Below are positions 51,314-60,385 of a stretch of DNA of 64,000 nt, one piece after another. The position numbers and the translations under genes are program-made. A model generated the notes under the pieces. The model was not told the origin of the DNA. It searched no databases and saw nothing but the letters and a program-made list of their open reading frames with translations. Numbering within the stretch: position 1 is the first letter of the stretch; every line of letters begins with the position of its first letter. Source of the DNA: Streptomyces antioxidans (GTDB lineage Bacteria; Actinomycetota; Actinomycetes; Streptomycetales; Streptomycetaceae); NCBI RefSeq assembly GCF_000968685.2, contig NZ_LAKD02000102.1:1-64000 (forward strand), in the 5' to 3' direction.

Positions 51314-53797
51314 ATGTCGCGCGTTCGGCGCAATACCCGGAAAGCAGCCATGGCCGTACTCGCCCGCTGGTGTCTCAGGCGCCGCGCCATCGTCATCGTG
51401 CTGTGGCTGGCCGCGTTCGCCGGGGTCGCCGCGGCGGCGGCCGTGACGGGTTCGGCGTACTCCAATAACTACGACATCCCGGGCACCGACTCCTCCAGGG
51501 TCTCCGCCCTGATGGAGCGGCGGCTGCCGGACCGGGCGGGGGACAGCGACACCGTCGTCTGGCATACGGCGGACGGCGCGGGCACCGTACGCGCCCCAGG
51601 GGTCGAGCGGCGGATGGCGGCGGCGCTGCGGCAGGTCGCGGAGCTGCCCGGCGTCGCCTCCGTGACCGGCCCGTACGGAGCCGTCCCCGCTTCCGGTCCG
51701 TACGGCGCGAGCGGTCCGCACGGCGCCGGAGACACCAACCGGCTGGGCGGCTCCGGCGGGCTCGGCGAGGCCGGTGACAACGGCCGGATCAGCGCCGACG
51801 GGCACACCGCCTACGCCACCGTGGTCTTCCGTGAACCGGCCGCCGACCTGGGCGAGGCGGAGGTGCGCCAGGTGCTCGACACGGTGCGCTCCGCTGCCTC
51901 CGGCGCCAGGGGCCTGCAGGTCGAGATGGGCGGTGCGGGCGCCGAGCTCACCGAGCGGACCGGGCCCGCCCACCTGAGCGAGGCCATCGGGGTCGGGGTG
52001 GCCGCCGTAGTGCTCTTCCTCGCCTTCGGCTCACTCGCGGCGACGCTGCTGCCGATCGCCACCGCGCTCATCGGCGTCGGCACCGCGTACGCGGCCATCG
52101 GGCTGCTCGGCCACGCCATGACCATCGCCGACTTCGCACCCATGCTCGGCATGCTGATCGGCCTCGGCGTGGGGATCGACTACGCGCTGTTCATCGTCAC
52201 CCGGCACCGCAGGGGGCTGCGGCGGGGGCTTTCGGTGGAACGGGCCGCCCAGCGCGCGGTGGCCACCTCGGGGCGCGCGGTGGTCTTCGCGGGCGCGACC
52301 GTCTGTCTCGCGCTCCTCGGCATGCTCGTCCTGAGGCTGTCCTTCCTCAACGGGGTGGCGGTCGCGGCGGCGCTCACCGTCGCCCTTACGGTCGCCGCCT
52401 CGCTCACCCTGCTGCCCGCGCTGCTCGGCCTGATCGGCATGCGGGCCCTGAGCAGGAAGGAGCGCGGACGGCTGGCCGAGCGAGGGCCGGAGGCCACGGC
52501 GTCCCAGGGCCTGTGCGCGCGCTGGGCCCGTTACGTCGAGCGGCGCCCCAAACTCCTCGGGGCGGTCGCCACCGCCCTCATCGCGGTGCTCGCCCTCCCC
52601 ACCTTCTCGCTCCACCTGGGCACCTCGGACCAGGGCAACGGCTCCTCGGCGTCCACCACACGACGCGCCTATGACCTGCTGGCCGAGGGGTTCGGACCAG
52701 GTTTCAACGGCCCGTTGACGCTCATAGGCACCATGGACGGGGCCGACGACCGTATGGCCTTCACCCAGCTGTCCGAGACCCTGCGCACCATCCACGGGGT
52801 GGCCTCGGTGAGCGCCGCGGACCTGGGCGGGGGCGGCGACACCGGTGTCATCACGGTCGTCCCCACGACGGCACCGCAGTCCCGGGACACCTCCGACCTC
52901 GTCGGACGGCTGCGCGCCGAGGTGCTGCCCCGGGCCGAGGAGGGCAGCTCGCTGCGGGTCTACGTGGGCGGACTGACCGCGGGCTACGACGACTTCGCCG
53001 CGGTGATCGTGAGCAAGCTGCCGCTGTTCGTGGGGGTGGTGGTGGCCCTGGGGTGTGTGCTGCTGCTGCTCGCGTTCCGCAGCATCGGCATCCCGATCAA
53101 GGCGGCGGTCATGAACGTGGCCGCCGTCGCGTCGTCCTTCGGCGTGGTGGTCGCGATCTTCCAATGGGGCTGGGGGAGCGAACTGCTGGGTCTCGGCAGG
53201 GCGGGTCCGATCGAGCCCTTCCTGCCGGTGATCATGGTGTCGGTGCTCTTCGGACTCTCCATGGACTACCAGGTCTTCCTGGTCAGCCGGATGTACGAGG
53301 AGTGGCGGCGCACCCGCGACAACCGCACCGCGGTCCGGGTGGGGCTCGCCGAGACCAGCCGGGTCATCAACTCCGCGGCCGTCATCATGATCGCGGTCTT
53401 CTCGGCGTTCGTGCTCAGCGGCGACCGGATCATCGCGATGTTCGGCATCGGACTGGCGGCCGCGGTCGCCCTGGACGCCTTCGTCCTCCGTACCCTCCTG
53501 GTGCCCGCGCTGATGCATCTGCTCGGGGGCGCCAACTGGTGGCTGCCGGGCTGGCTGGAGCGGCTGCTGCCGAGGATCAGCATCGAGGCGGAGGGTGAGG
53601 GCGGCGCGGGCGAGCGCGATGGCGCGGGCGGCGGCGAGGGTGCGGGCGACGCCGATGGCGTTGGCGAGGGCAAGGGCGAGGGCCAGGGTGACCGCAAGGG
53701 GCCGTCCTCCGGGCCGGTGGGGCTGCCCGCGCCACTGCCGGGGCAGCCCGCGGACGGCGGGGCGCGGGCCGGTACGGCACGGTCGTCGGTGCCCTAA
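51314..53797 (+). CDS. MMPL/RND-family membrane exporter
   Basis: The 827-residue protein is predicted to have about 12 helices in the MMPL pattern: one N-terminal helix, an extracellular domain, then two blocks of helices. Markers are RRRAIVIVLWLAAFAGVAA, SNNYDIPGTDSSRVSALMER, FAPMLGMLIGLGVGIDYALF, FLVSRMYEEWRRTRDN and the matching MVSVLFGLSMDYQVFLV in the second half. MMPL proteins export lipids, siderophores or drugs by proton antiport. Cargo unknown. ATG 51314 is used; ATG 51350 (MAVLARWCLRR) is an alternative nearer the family start. The C-terminal 60 residues are a Gly/Glu/Asp-rich low-complexity tail. Confidence 0.92.
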   Translation: MSRVRRNTRKAAMAVLARWCLRRRAIVIVLWLAAFAGVAAAAAVTGSAYSNNYDIPGTDSSRVSALMERRLPDRAGDSDTVVWHTADGAGTVRAPGVERRMAAALRQVAELPGVASVTGPYGAVPASGPYGASGPHGAGDTNRLGGSGGLGEAGDNGRISADGHTAYATVVFREPAADLGEAEVRQVLDTVRSAASGARGLQVEMGGAGAELTERTGPAHLSEAIGVGVAAVVLFLAFGSLAATLLPIATALIGVGTAYAAIGLLGHAMTIADFAPMLGMLIGLGVGIDYALFIVTRHRRGLRRGLSVERAAQRAVATSGRAVVFAGATVCLALLGMLVLRLSFLNGVAVAAALTVALTVAASLTLLPALLGLIGMRALSRKERGRLAERGPEATASQGLCARWARYVERRPKLLGAVATALIAVLALPTFSLHLGTSDQGNGSSASTTRRAYDLLAEGFGPGFNGPLTLIGTMDGADDRMAFTQLSETLRTIHGVASVSAADLGGGGDTGVITVVPTTAPQSRDTSDLVGRLRAEVLPRAEEGSSLRVYVGGLTAGYDDFAAVIVSKLPLFVGVVVALGCVLLLLAFRSIGIPIKAAVMNVAAVASSFGVVVAIFQWGWGSELLGLGRAGPIEPFLPVIMVSVLFGLSMDYQVFLVSRMYEEWRRTRDNRTAVRVGLAETSRVINSAAVIMIAVFSAFVLSGDRIIAMFGIGLAAAVALDAFVLRTLLVPALMHLLGGANWWLPGWLERLLPRISIEAEGEGGAGERDGAGGGEGAGDADGVGEGKGEGQGDRKGPSSGPVGLPAPLPGQPADGGARAGTARSSVP

Positions 53798-53850
53798 GGC
53801 CCCTGAGGCTCCTAAGGCCCCTGAGGACTCCTAAGGGCCCTCCTCAGGCT
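53793..53850. repeat. Direct repeats CCTAAGGCCCCTGAGG at the MMPL stop
   Basis: CCTAAGGCCCCTGAGG occurs at 53793-53808 and 53811-53826, with a diverged third copy beginning at 53830. The first copy contains the TAA stop of the MMPL gene. Each copy is close to self-complementary (CCTnAGG/CCTnAGG), so the array may also fold as a terminator. Confidence 0.8.
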
Positions 53851-53981
53851 TTCTCGGCCGTACGGGCGGGGCGCCTAAGGCTCTGGCCCGAGCGAAGATC
53901 GGGCAGCCTCCCGATGTGCCGGACCCTCCTGGGCGACGAGAGTGGACGCGTTCCACAAACCCTCGTCACCAGGGAGAACGC

Positions 53982-54173
53982 ATGCTGCACCATGAGTTGC
54001 ACCGCATCCGCGAAGCCGAGCTGCTGCACGAGGCAGACCACCAGCGGCTGGTCCGGGAGGCGGCGGAAGGGCCCCTCGGCGGGTCGGCCGGGCCGGAGGG
54101 CGGAGGGCGGATGAGACCGGCCCGGCGGTGGCGCGGCGACCGCTCACCGCGGTCGTACCGGACGGCGGCCTGA
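53982..54173 (+). CDS. Small basic protein of unknown function
   Basis: The 63-residue protein begins MLHHELHRIREAELLHEADH, an amphipathic heptad-like helix, and ends in an arginine-rich tail RPARRWRGDRSPRSYRTA. ATG at 53982 has AGGGAG 5 nt upstream. Small proteins with this His/Glu/Arg helix followed by a basic tail are, as I recall, common in Streptomyces. It ends 100 nt before the large LuxR regulator and could be co-transcribed. No function known. Confidence 0.7.
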   Translation: MLHHELHRIREAELLHEADHQRLVREAAEGPLGGSAGPEGGGRMRPARRWRGDRSPRSYRTAA

Positions 54174-54273
54174 CGGCGGCCGGGCCGTGGCACTCGCCAT
54201 GGGGGCCGAAGCAGCGGGCGCCGAAGCGGCGGGGGCCGGAGAAGCCGGTGCCGCGGTGTCGGACCCCTGTGCG

Positions 54274-57200
54274 ATGCTCGACGATGTGCACACCACGTCC
54301 GTCAGCCCGGTGTTCATCGGTCGCGCCCAGGAACTGGCCACCCTCGACGACGCGCTCGCCCGCGCCACCGCGGGCGAGCCGCAGGTGCTGCTGGTGGGGG
54401 GAGAGGCGGGGGTCGGCAAGACCCGGCTCATCGACGAGTTCCTGGCCTCGGCCGTGGCCGCGGGGGCTGTCGCCGCGGTCGGCGGCTGTGTGGAAATGGG
54501 CGCCGACGGGCTGCCGTTCGCGCCCGTGTCCACCGTATTGCGCTCACTGCGCCGCAAGCTGGGCACCGAGCTGGACGGTGCCGCCGCAGGGCAGGAGGGC
54601 GAGCTGGCCCGGCTGCTGCCCGAGCTGGGCGAGACCTCCCGCGCCTCCCACGACGGGGACGGCCGGGCCAGGCTGTTCGAGCTCACGGTCCGGCTGCTGG
54701 AGCGGCTGGCCGCCGAGCGCACCCTTGTCGTCGCCATCGAGGATCTGCACTGGGCCGACCGCTCCACCCGCGAACTGCTGGGCTATCTCTTCCGCTCGCT
54801 GCTCAGCGCCCGGCTGCTGGTCGTGGCCACCTACCGCTCCGACGACATCCACCGCCGTCATCCACTGCGCCCGTTCCTCGCCGAGGTGGACCGGATGCGC
54901 GAGGTGCGGCGCATCGAGCTCTCCCGCTTCACCCGCGGTGAGGTGCACGCCCAGCTGACCGGGATCAACGGGGCAGAGCCGGGGCGCGAGCTGGTCGACC
55001 GGATCTTCAAGCGCAGCGACGGCAACGCCTTCTTCGTGGAGGAGATCGCCCGCTCCCTCAGCGAGGGCTGCGCCACCGGGCTCAGCGAATCGCTGCGCGA
55101 TCTGCTGCTGGTGCGGGTCGAGGCGCTGCCCGAGGAGGCCCAGCGGGTGGTGCGGATCCTCGCCGAGGGCGGCTCCTCGGTGGAGTACGAACTGCTGCGC
55201 GCGGTCGCCCGGCTGGGCGAGGACGAGCTGATCAACGCGCTGCGGGCCGCCGTCGGCGCGAACATCCTGCGCCCCACGGCCGACGACAGCGGCTACCGCT
55301 TCCGGCATTCGCTGGTGCGCGAGGCCGTGCGCGACGATCTGCTGCCCGGGGAGCGCTCCCGGCTCAACCGGCGCTTCGCGGAGGCCCTGGAGGCCGAGCC
55401 CGCGCTGGTGCGGGCCGATGAGGTGGCCGCCCGGCTGGCCAGCTACTGGTACCACGCCCACGACCCCGCCAAGGCCCTGCCCGCCGTGCTCCAGGCGTCC
55501 GTCGCGGCGCGGCGGCGGTACGCCCACGCGGAGCAGCTGCGGCTGCTGGAGCGGGCCATGGAGCTGTGGGAAGACGCCCCCAAGGAGATACGGCAGGCAC
55601 AGCGGCCCCTGGACTACGCGGAGGTGTACCCCGCCTGCGGCTGTGAGGACCAGGCGCTGCACCATCTCGATCTGCTCGCGGAGGTGGTGGTGGCCGCGCA
55701 CATGTCCGGGCAGCGGGAGCGCGCGCTGGCCGTCAGCAAGCGGGCCCTGCGGGCGCTGGACCGCGGCGGTGACGACCCGCTGCGGGCCGCCTGGTTCTGG
55801 ACCCAGCGATCCAAGCTGATGGAGGGCCTGGCCCGCGGCGACGGCTGGGAGGAGCTGAGCCGCGCCCAGGAACTGGTGCGCGGGCTGCCCCCGTCCGCCG
55901 TGCACGCCGAGATCATGGCGCAGGTGGCGGGCTGGACGATGACCCACCGGCCGGGTGCCGAGGGCTTGGCAGCCGCCCAACGGGCGGTGGAGCTGGCCCG
56001 GCTGGTCGGCGCGGAGAGCACGGAGCTGAACGCCCGCCTGACGCTGGGCTACTTCACCGGTGACTCGGGCGACGTCGAGCGCGGGCTGGCCGCGATGCGC
56101 GAGGTCTGCGAGCGGGCCCTGGACCTCGGTGACATCAGCGTCCTGGGGCGCTGCTACGTCAATCTGGCCTCCGCGCTGGAGGGGGTCGGCCGGTCCGCCG
56201 AGGCGGTGGAGACCGCCGAGGAGGGCGCGCGGATCCTGGACCAGGTCGGCCTGGTGGACTCCCGGGCCTGGGTCTACGGGAATCTGGGCGAGTCGCTGTT
56301 CTTCCTGGGCCGCTGGGACGAGGCGGAGGCGGCGGCCCTGGAGACCCGGCGGCTCGCCCTCGGCACCAGGCCGCGCGGCACCGCCGCCAACCGGCTCGTC
56401 CAGCTGGCGCTGGCACGCGGGCAGTGGGACACGGCGGAGCGCGAGCTGGCCGCCGCCCGGGAGCACTACGGCGCCCAGAACACCGAACCGCAGTACACCC
56501 TCCAGGTCGCGGCGCACGCCATCGAACTCGCGGCGGCCCGCGGCCGGATCCTGGAGGTCCGGGCCCTGCTGCAACAGGTCGTGGAGGCCGGTTTCCCGCC
56601 CGGGATGCAGCGCTACGCCTGGCCGTTGCTGTACGCGGCCACCGCGGCCGAGTCGGCAGCGCGCGGACTGCCCACGGCCGAGCCGGGCCGGGGCGAGGCG
56701 CTGGCCCGCCTCCGGGCGGCGGTGAAGCGAGTGTCGCAGCCCGTGCCGGTGTGGCGGGCCTACGCCGCGATGGTCCAGGCCGAACTGGCCCGCGCCGAGG
56801 GCAGGAACCGCCCCGACCTCTGGGCCGAGGCCACGGCCGCCTTCACCCCGCTTGACCGCCCCCATCCCCTGGCCCGCGCCCGCCACCGCTGGGCCGAGGC
56901 CCTTCTCACCCCCAACCGCAACCCTTCTGGCCAGGGCCCCGACCAGGACGCAGCCTCCGGCCAGGACGCCCCCAGCCAGGGCGCTTTGGCGCGGGCCGAC
57001 CGTGATCGTGCCGCTGAGCTGCTTGTCCAGGCGCATGCCGTGGCCGACCGGTTGGGTGCCCGTCCGCTGCGCGAGGAGATCGAGCTGCTGGCCCGGCGCG
57101 CCCGGCTGCCCTTGGCATCCGCCGCGACTCGCGCCGCGCTGGATGTGTCCCTGGGCCGCACCCCCGCGCTGCCCCCGGCCCCGGGCTCCCCGGCCCCGGC

Positions 57201-57462
57201 CGCCGAGCCCGCCGAACCCGTCGATCCGGCCGAGGAGCTGGGGCTGACGCCCCGGGAGCGGGATGTGCTGCGGCTGGTCGCCGATGGTCGCAGCAATCGC
57301 CAGATCGCCGAGGAGCTTTTCATCTCACCCAAGACGGCCAGCGTCCATGTCTCCAACATCCTGGCCAAGCTGGGCGTCTCGGGCCGGGTTGAGGCAGCCG
57401 CCGTGGCCCACCGCCTGCGCCTGGTGGACGGCCTGGCCGATGACGCGGCGGCGGCCCGCTGA
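54274..57462 (+). CDS. Large AAA-ATPase LuxR-type transcriptional regulator (LAL family)
   Basis: The 1,062-residue protein has a N-terminal AAA ATPase with Walker A GGEAGVGKTR (about 42-51), Walker B LVVAIEDLHWAD, and ATYRSDDIHRRHPLRPFL. A long helical TPR-like middle (about 330-900) follows, then a C-terminal LuxR HTH: LTPRERDVLRLVADGRSNRQ and ISPKTASVHVSNILAKLGVS. LAL regulators switch on target operons after binding inducers and ATP. Neither ligand nor target is evident. ATG 54274 is adopted (MLDDVHTTSVSPVFIGR); in-frame GTGs at 54256 and 54187 would add 6 or 29 residues, and no start has a strong ribosome site. Confidence 0.92.
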   Translation: MLDDVHTTSVSPVFIGRAQELATLDDALARATAGEPQVLLVGGEAGVGKTRLIDEFLASAVAAGAVAAVGGCVEMGADGLPFAPVSTVLRSLRRKLGTELDGAAAGQEGELARLLPELGETSRASHDGDGRARLFELTVRLLERLAAERTLVVAIEDLHWADRSTRELLGYLFRSLLSARLLVVATYRSDDIHRRHPLRPFLAEVDRMREVRRIELSRFTRGEVHAQLTGINGAEPGRELVDRIFKRSDGNAFFVEEIARSLSEGCATGLSESLRDLLLVRVEALPEEAQRVVRILAEGGSSVEYELLRAVARLGEDELINALRAAVGANILRPTADDSGYRFRHSLVREAVRDDLLPGERSRLNRRFAEALEAEPALVRADEVAARLASYWYHAHDPAKALPAVLQASVAARRRYAHAEQLRLLERAMELWEDAPKEIRQAQRPLDYAEVYPACGCEDQALHHLDLLAEVVVAAHMSGQRERALAVSKRALRALDRGGDDPLRAAWFWTQRSKLMEGLARGDGWEELSRAQELVRGLPPSAVHAEIMAQVAGWTMTHRPGAEGLAAAQRAVELARLVGAESTELNARLTLGYFTGDSGDVERGLAAMREVCERALDLGDISVLGRCYVNLASALEGVGRSAEAVETAEEGARILDQVGLVDSRAWVYGNLGESLFFLGRWDEAEAAALETRRLALGTRPRGTAANRLVQLALARGQWDTAERELAAAREHYGAQNTEPQYTLQVAAHAIELAAARGRILEVRALLQQVVEAGFPPGMQRYAWPLLYAATAAESAARGLPTAEPGRGEALARLRAAVKRVSQPVPVWRAYAAMVQAELARAEGRNRPDLWAEATAAFTPLDRPHPLARARHRWAEALLTPNRNPSGQGPDQDAASGQDAPSQGALARADRDRAAELLVQAHAVADRLGARPLREEIELLARRARLPLASAATRAALDVSLGRTPALPPAPGSPAPAAEPAEPVDPAEELGLTPRERDVLRLVADGRSNRQIAEELFISPKTASVHVSNILAKLGVSGRVEAAAVAHRLRLVDGLADDAAAAR

Positions 57463-57595
57463 CAGTGTGCGCGGCGGCCCGCTGACGGTATGCGTGGTGT
57501 GCGCGGTGCGCACCGTCAGCACGCCGGGGTGCGCACAGCGCGCCGGGGGACAGGGGGGAGCAAGACGCCCGGTACGCCGACCGCCGCCCGCCGGA

Positions 57596-57763
57596 TCAAT
57601 CCCCTTCGCGGGGGCGGATCACCACTCGCCCCGAGTCAAGGTCTATAGGGCCCTTCCCCGGGTCGCTGCTGCGCGTCTCGTCGAGCGTGAACTCCAGCCG
57701 GTTGCGCTCTTCTTCGGTGTGCTTGCGCCCGGGCGCGAACAGCTCCTCGATGAGGTTGAACAT
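57596..57763 (-). CDS. Small conserved protein, MFNLIEELFAPGRKHTEEER type
   Basis: A 55-residue frame on the minus strand begins MFNLIEELFAPGRKHTEEER and ends in GPIDLDSGRVVIRPREGD. ATG 57763 is preceded by GGGGG 5 nt upstream. I recognise this from many Streptomyces genomes as a short conserved protein of unknown function (a DUF6191-like family, by memory). It is convergent with the LuxR gene. It is easily missed because of its size. Confidence 0.8.
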   Translation of the reverse strand: MFNLIEELFAPGRKHTEEERNRLEFTLDETRSSDPGKGPIDLDSGRVVIRPREGD

Positions 57764-57929
57764 GACGACCCCCGTAGGCGTGCGACTGCTGCCAGTGTAG
57801 GCAGACTCGTCACAGAACGGGCACGCCGCACCATGTCGGCCAAACTCAACGCCACGACCAGCCGATTCGCCCCCTCAGTGAGTCCCCTCAGCGGCCCCCT
57901 CAGCCGAGCTCCCCTCAGTCCAGCTCCCC

Positions 57930-59129
57930 TCAGCGGACCTCCAGCCGCAGGATCCGGTCGTCCTCCCGGCCAGGCTTGCCACGCCCATCCGTATTGCTCG
58001 TCGTCAGCCACAGCCCCCCGTCGTCCGTCGCCACCACACTGCGCAGCCGTCCGTACTTCCCGTCCAGGAATGACTGTGGCTTCGCCGCCGCCTTGGCGCC
58101 CTTCAGCGGAATGCGCCACAGCCGCTCACCGCGCAGCCCCGCCATCCAGATCGAGCCCTTGGCGAAGGCGATTCCGCTCGGCGAGGCGTCCTTGGGCCTC
58201 CACTGCTCGAGCGGATCGGCGAAGCCCTTCTTCCCGGCCTTGCCCTCCACCTCCGGCCAGCCGTAGTTCTTGCCCGGCTCGATCAGATTGAGCTCGTCCC
58301 AGGTGTCCTGGCCGAACTCGGAGGCCCACAGCCGCTTGTCCGCATCCCAGGCCAGCCCCTGCACATTGCGGTGACCCGGGGAGTAGACGACCGAGCGGGC
58401 GTCCGGATTGCGGGGCGCGGGCTCGCCCTCCGGGGTCATCCGAAGGATCTTGCCGCCGAAGGAGTCCATGTCCTGGGCGAGCCCGCGGTCACCGCTCTCT
58501 CCGGTGCCCGCGTAGAGCATCTTGTCCGGGCCGAAGGCGATCCGGCCCCCGTTGTGGATCGCGCCCTTGGGGATGCCCTTGAAGATCGTGTCCGGGGCGC
58601 CGAGCTGATTGCCGGCGGGGCGCTTGGCGTCGTACACCATCCGGACGATGCGGTTGTCCGAATCGGTGGTGAAGTACGCATAGACCATATGGTCCGAGCC
58701 GAAGTCGGAGGAGACGGCCAGCCCCAGCAGCCCGCCCTCACCGGCCGCGGAGACGCCCGGGACGGACCCCAGCTCCGTCTTCTTCCCCGAGTCCGCCGAG
58801 ATCTTGAAGATCTTCCCGGTGTCCCGCGAGGAGACCAGCAGATCCCCGCCGGGCAGCGGTGCGAGCCCCCACGGGGAGTTCAGCTTCGTGGTGAGCGTGC
58901 GCTCCACCTTCACCGAGCCCTTCGCGGGCGCGGCGGACTCCGTCGGCGAGGGCTCGCCAGAGGAGGAACCCCCGCCGCCCGGCTCTGTGGGCGCGGACGA
59001 CCGGCCGCCCGGTCTGGTGATGCTGTCGCCGTCGGACGAGCAGCCCGTCATGAGCACCACGGCGGCAGCGGCAGCGGCGGCGAGAACAGCGGTGACGCGA
59101 GGACGTCGCACGGTCGGGTTCCTCTCCAT
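57930..59129 (-). CDS. Lipoprotein PQQ-type aldose sugar dehydrogenase family protein
   Basis: The 399-residue precursor has a signal ending in the lipobox LMTGC (about residue 25), a Ser/Pro/Gly linker, then a six-bladed propeller of the soluble-glucose-dehydrogenase/YliI family. Markers are LNSPWGLAPLPGGDLLVSSR, AAGEGGLLGLAVSSDF, NGGRIAFGPDKMLYAGTGE, YSPGHRNVQGLAWDADKRLW and GKNYGWPEVEGKAG. Known relatives oxidise aldoses outside the membrane using PQQ and calcium. ATG 59129 (MERNPTVRRPRV) is chosen; the upstream palindrome GTGCCGCGGCAC lies just before it and no clear ribosome site is seen. It is close to the aldo/keto reductase gene, which reads toward it. Confidence 0.87.
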   Translation of the reverse strand: MERNPTVRRPRVTAVLAAAAAAAVVLMTGCSSDGDSITRPGGRSSAPTEPGGGGSSSGEPSPTESAAPAKGSVKVERTLTTKLNSPWGLAPLPGGDLLVSSRDTGKIFKISADSGKKTELGSVPGVSAAGEGGLLGLAVSSDFGSDHMVYAYFTTDSDNRIVRMVYDAKRPAGNQLGAPDTIFKGIPKGAIHNGGRIAFGPDKMLYAGTGESGDRGLAQDMDSFGGKILRMTPEGEPAPRNPDARSVVYSPGHRNVQGLAWDADKRLWASEFGQDTWDELNLIEPGKNYGWPEVEGKAGKKGFADPLEQWRPKDASPSGIAFAKGSIWMAGLRGERLWRIPLKGAKAAAKPQSFLDGKYGRLRSVVATDDGGLWLTTSNTDGRGKPGREDDRILRLEVR

Positions 59130-59311
59130 GGGCACGTGTGCCGCGGCACGGCACTGATTCTTATACACCGCGGACCCACGCCGGGTTCCCATCCCCAAAC
59201 CGAACCCGCACCGGACCCGGACCGAGCCCCGCACCGGACCCGGACCCGGGCCGTACGCACAACGCACAACGCACACCCGCGCCCCGCGCCGGGCACCCCG
59301 CCGCCCCGCGC

Positions 59312-60310
59312 TCAGTCCCACGACCCCCGCGCCGGAGGCAGCCCCGCGATCTCCGCGAGGTCCCCGGGGGAAAGCGGCAGACCGGCCGCCGCGCAGTTCT
59401 CCGCCACCCACCGCTCCCGCTTCGTGCCCGGCACCGGCACCACCTGCGGCCCCTGCGCCAGCAGCCAGGCCAGGGCCACCTGCGCCGGGGTCACCCCGTC
59501 CCCGTGCCGCCGGGCGACCCGTCGCAGACCGGCCACGATCGGCTGGTTCGCGGCCATCATCTCCGCGGTGAACCGCGGATGCCGAGCCCGCACGTCATCC
59601 GGCTCGAAGCCCTGCCCCGGGGTCAGCGTCCCGCTGAGGAAGCCGTTGCCCAGCGGCATCGCCGCCAGGAAGCCCACTCCGCGCGAGGCGCACCACGGCA
59701 CCAGCGCCTCCAGCGCCTCGGGCGACCACACCGACAGCTCCGCCTGCACACAGCTGACCGGAAAGACCTGCTGGACCCGCTCCAGCTGGCGCACCGTGGC
59801 GTCGTGCATCCCGGCGCCCGCCCTCCGCTGCGCCCGCGCGCCCACGGCGCACAGCCCGAGCGCCCGTACCTTCCCGGCCGCGACCAACTCCGCCATCGCG
59901 CCCCAGGTCTCCTCTATGGGGACCTCGGGGTCGGCCCGGTGCAGCTGGTAGAGGTCGATCACATCGGTCTGCAGCCGCCGCAGCGAGGCGTCGCAGGCCC
60001 GCTTCACATAGCCGGGCCGCCCATTGGCCACGATGTGCTGGTCGCCCACCAGCAGTCCGCATTTGGTGGACACGAAGGCGTCCGCCCGCCGCTCCTTGAG
60101 CACCCGCCCCACCAGCAGCTCATTGGTGAAGGGGCCGTACATATCGGCGGTGTCCAGCAGGCTCGCCCCCGAGTCGAGCGCGGTGTGCACGGCGCGCACC
60201 GAGTGCTCGCCACTGCGCCGCGAAGCGGTGTACGCCCAGCTCATCGGCATGCATCCAAGGCCGACGGCCCCCACTTCGAGCGCCGCCGCGCCGATTCTCC
60301 TGCGCTCCAC
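59312..60310 (-). CDS. Aldo/keto reductase
   Basis: The 332-residue (beta/alpha)8 NADPH enzyme has the catalytic tetrad Asp-Tyr in LLDTADMYGPFTNELLVGR, Lys in VSTKCGLL and His in LYQLHRADPEV. The cofactor-binding end reads QVVPVPGTKRERWVAENCAA. The start is GTG 60310 (VERRRIGAAALEVGAVGLGC) with GGGAGGGG about 10 nt upstream. Substrate unknown. It is divergent from the 2-hydroxyacid dehydrogenase, with 75 nt between the two starts. Confidence 0.92.
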   Translation of the reverse strand: MERRRIGAAALEVGAVGLGCMPMSWAYTASRRSGEHSVRAVHTALDSGASLLDTADMYGPFTNELLVGRVLKERRADAFVSTKCGLLVGDQHIVANGRPGYVKRACDASLRRLQTDVIDLYQLHRADPEVPIEETWGAMAELVAAGKVRALGLCAVGARAQRRAGAGMHDATVRQLERVQQVFPVSCVQAELSVWSPEALEALVPWCASRGVGFLAAMPLGNGFLSGTLTPGQGFEPDDVRARHPRFTAEMMAANQPIVAGLRRVARRHGDGVTPAQVALAWLLAQGPQVVPVPGTKRERWVAENCAAAGLPLSPGDLAEIAGLPPARGSWD

Positions 60311-60385
60311 CTGGCCTGACCCCTCCCGTTCCTCGGACCCCAAACTAACCTCTGCCGGCGGCCGGTGATCGCATAGCCTCCTGGC

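Noticed and set aside
54544..57036. An 830-codon antisense frame over the LuxR regulator
   Set aside because: Same reason: it mirrors the sense codons and has no motif of its own.
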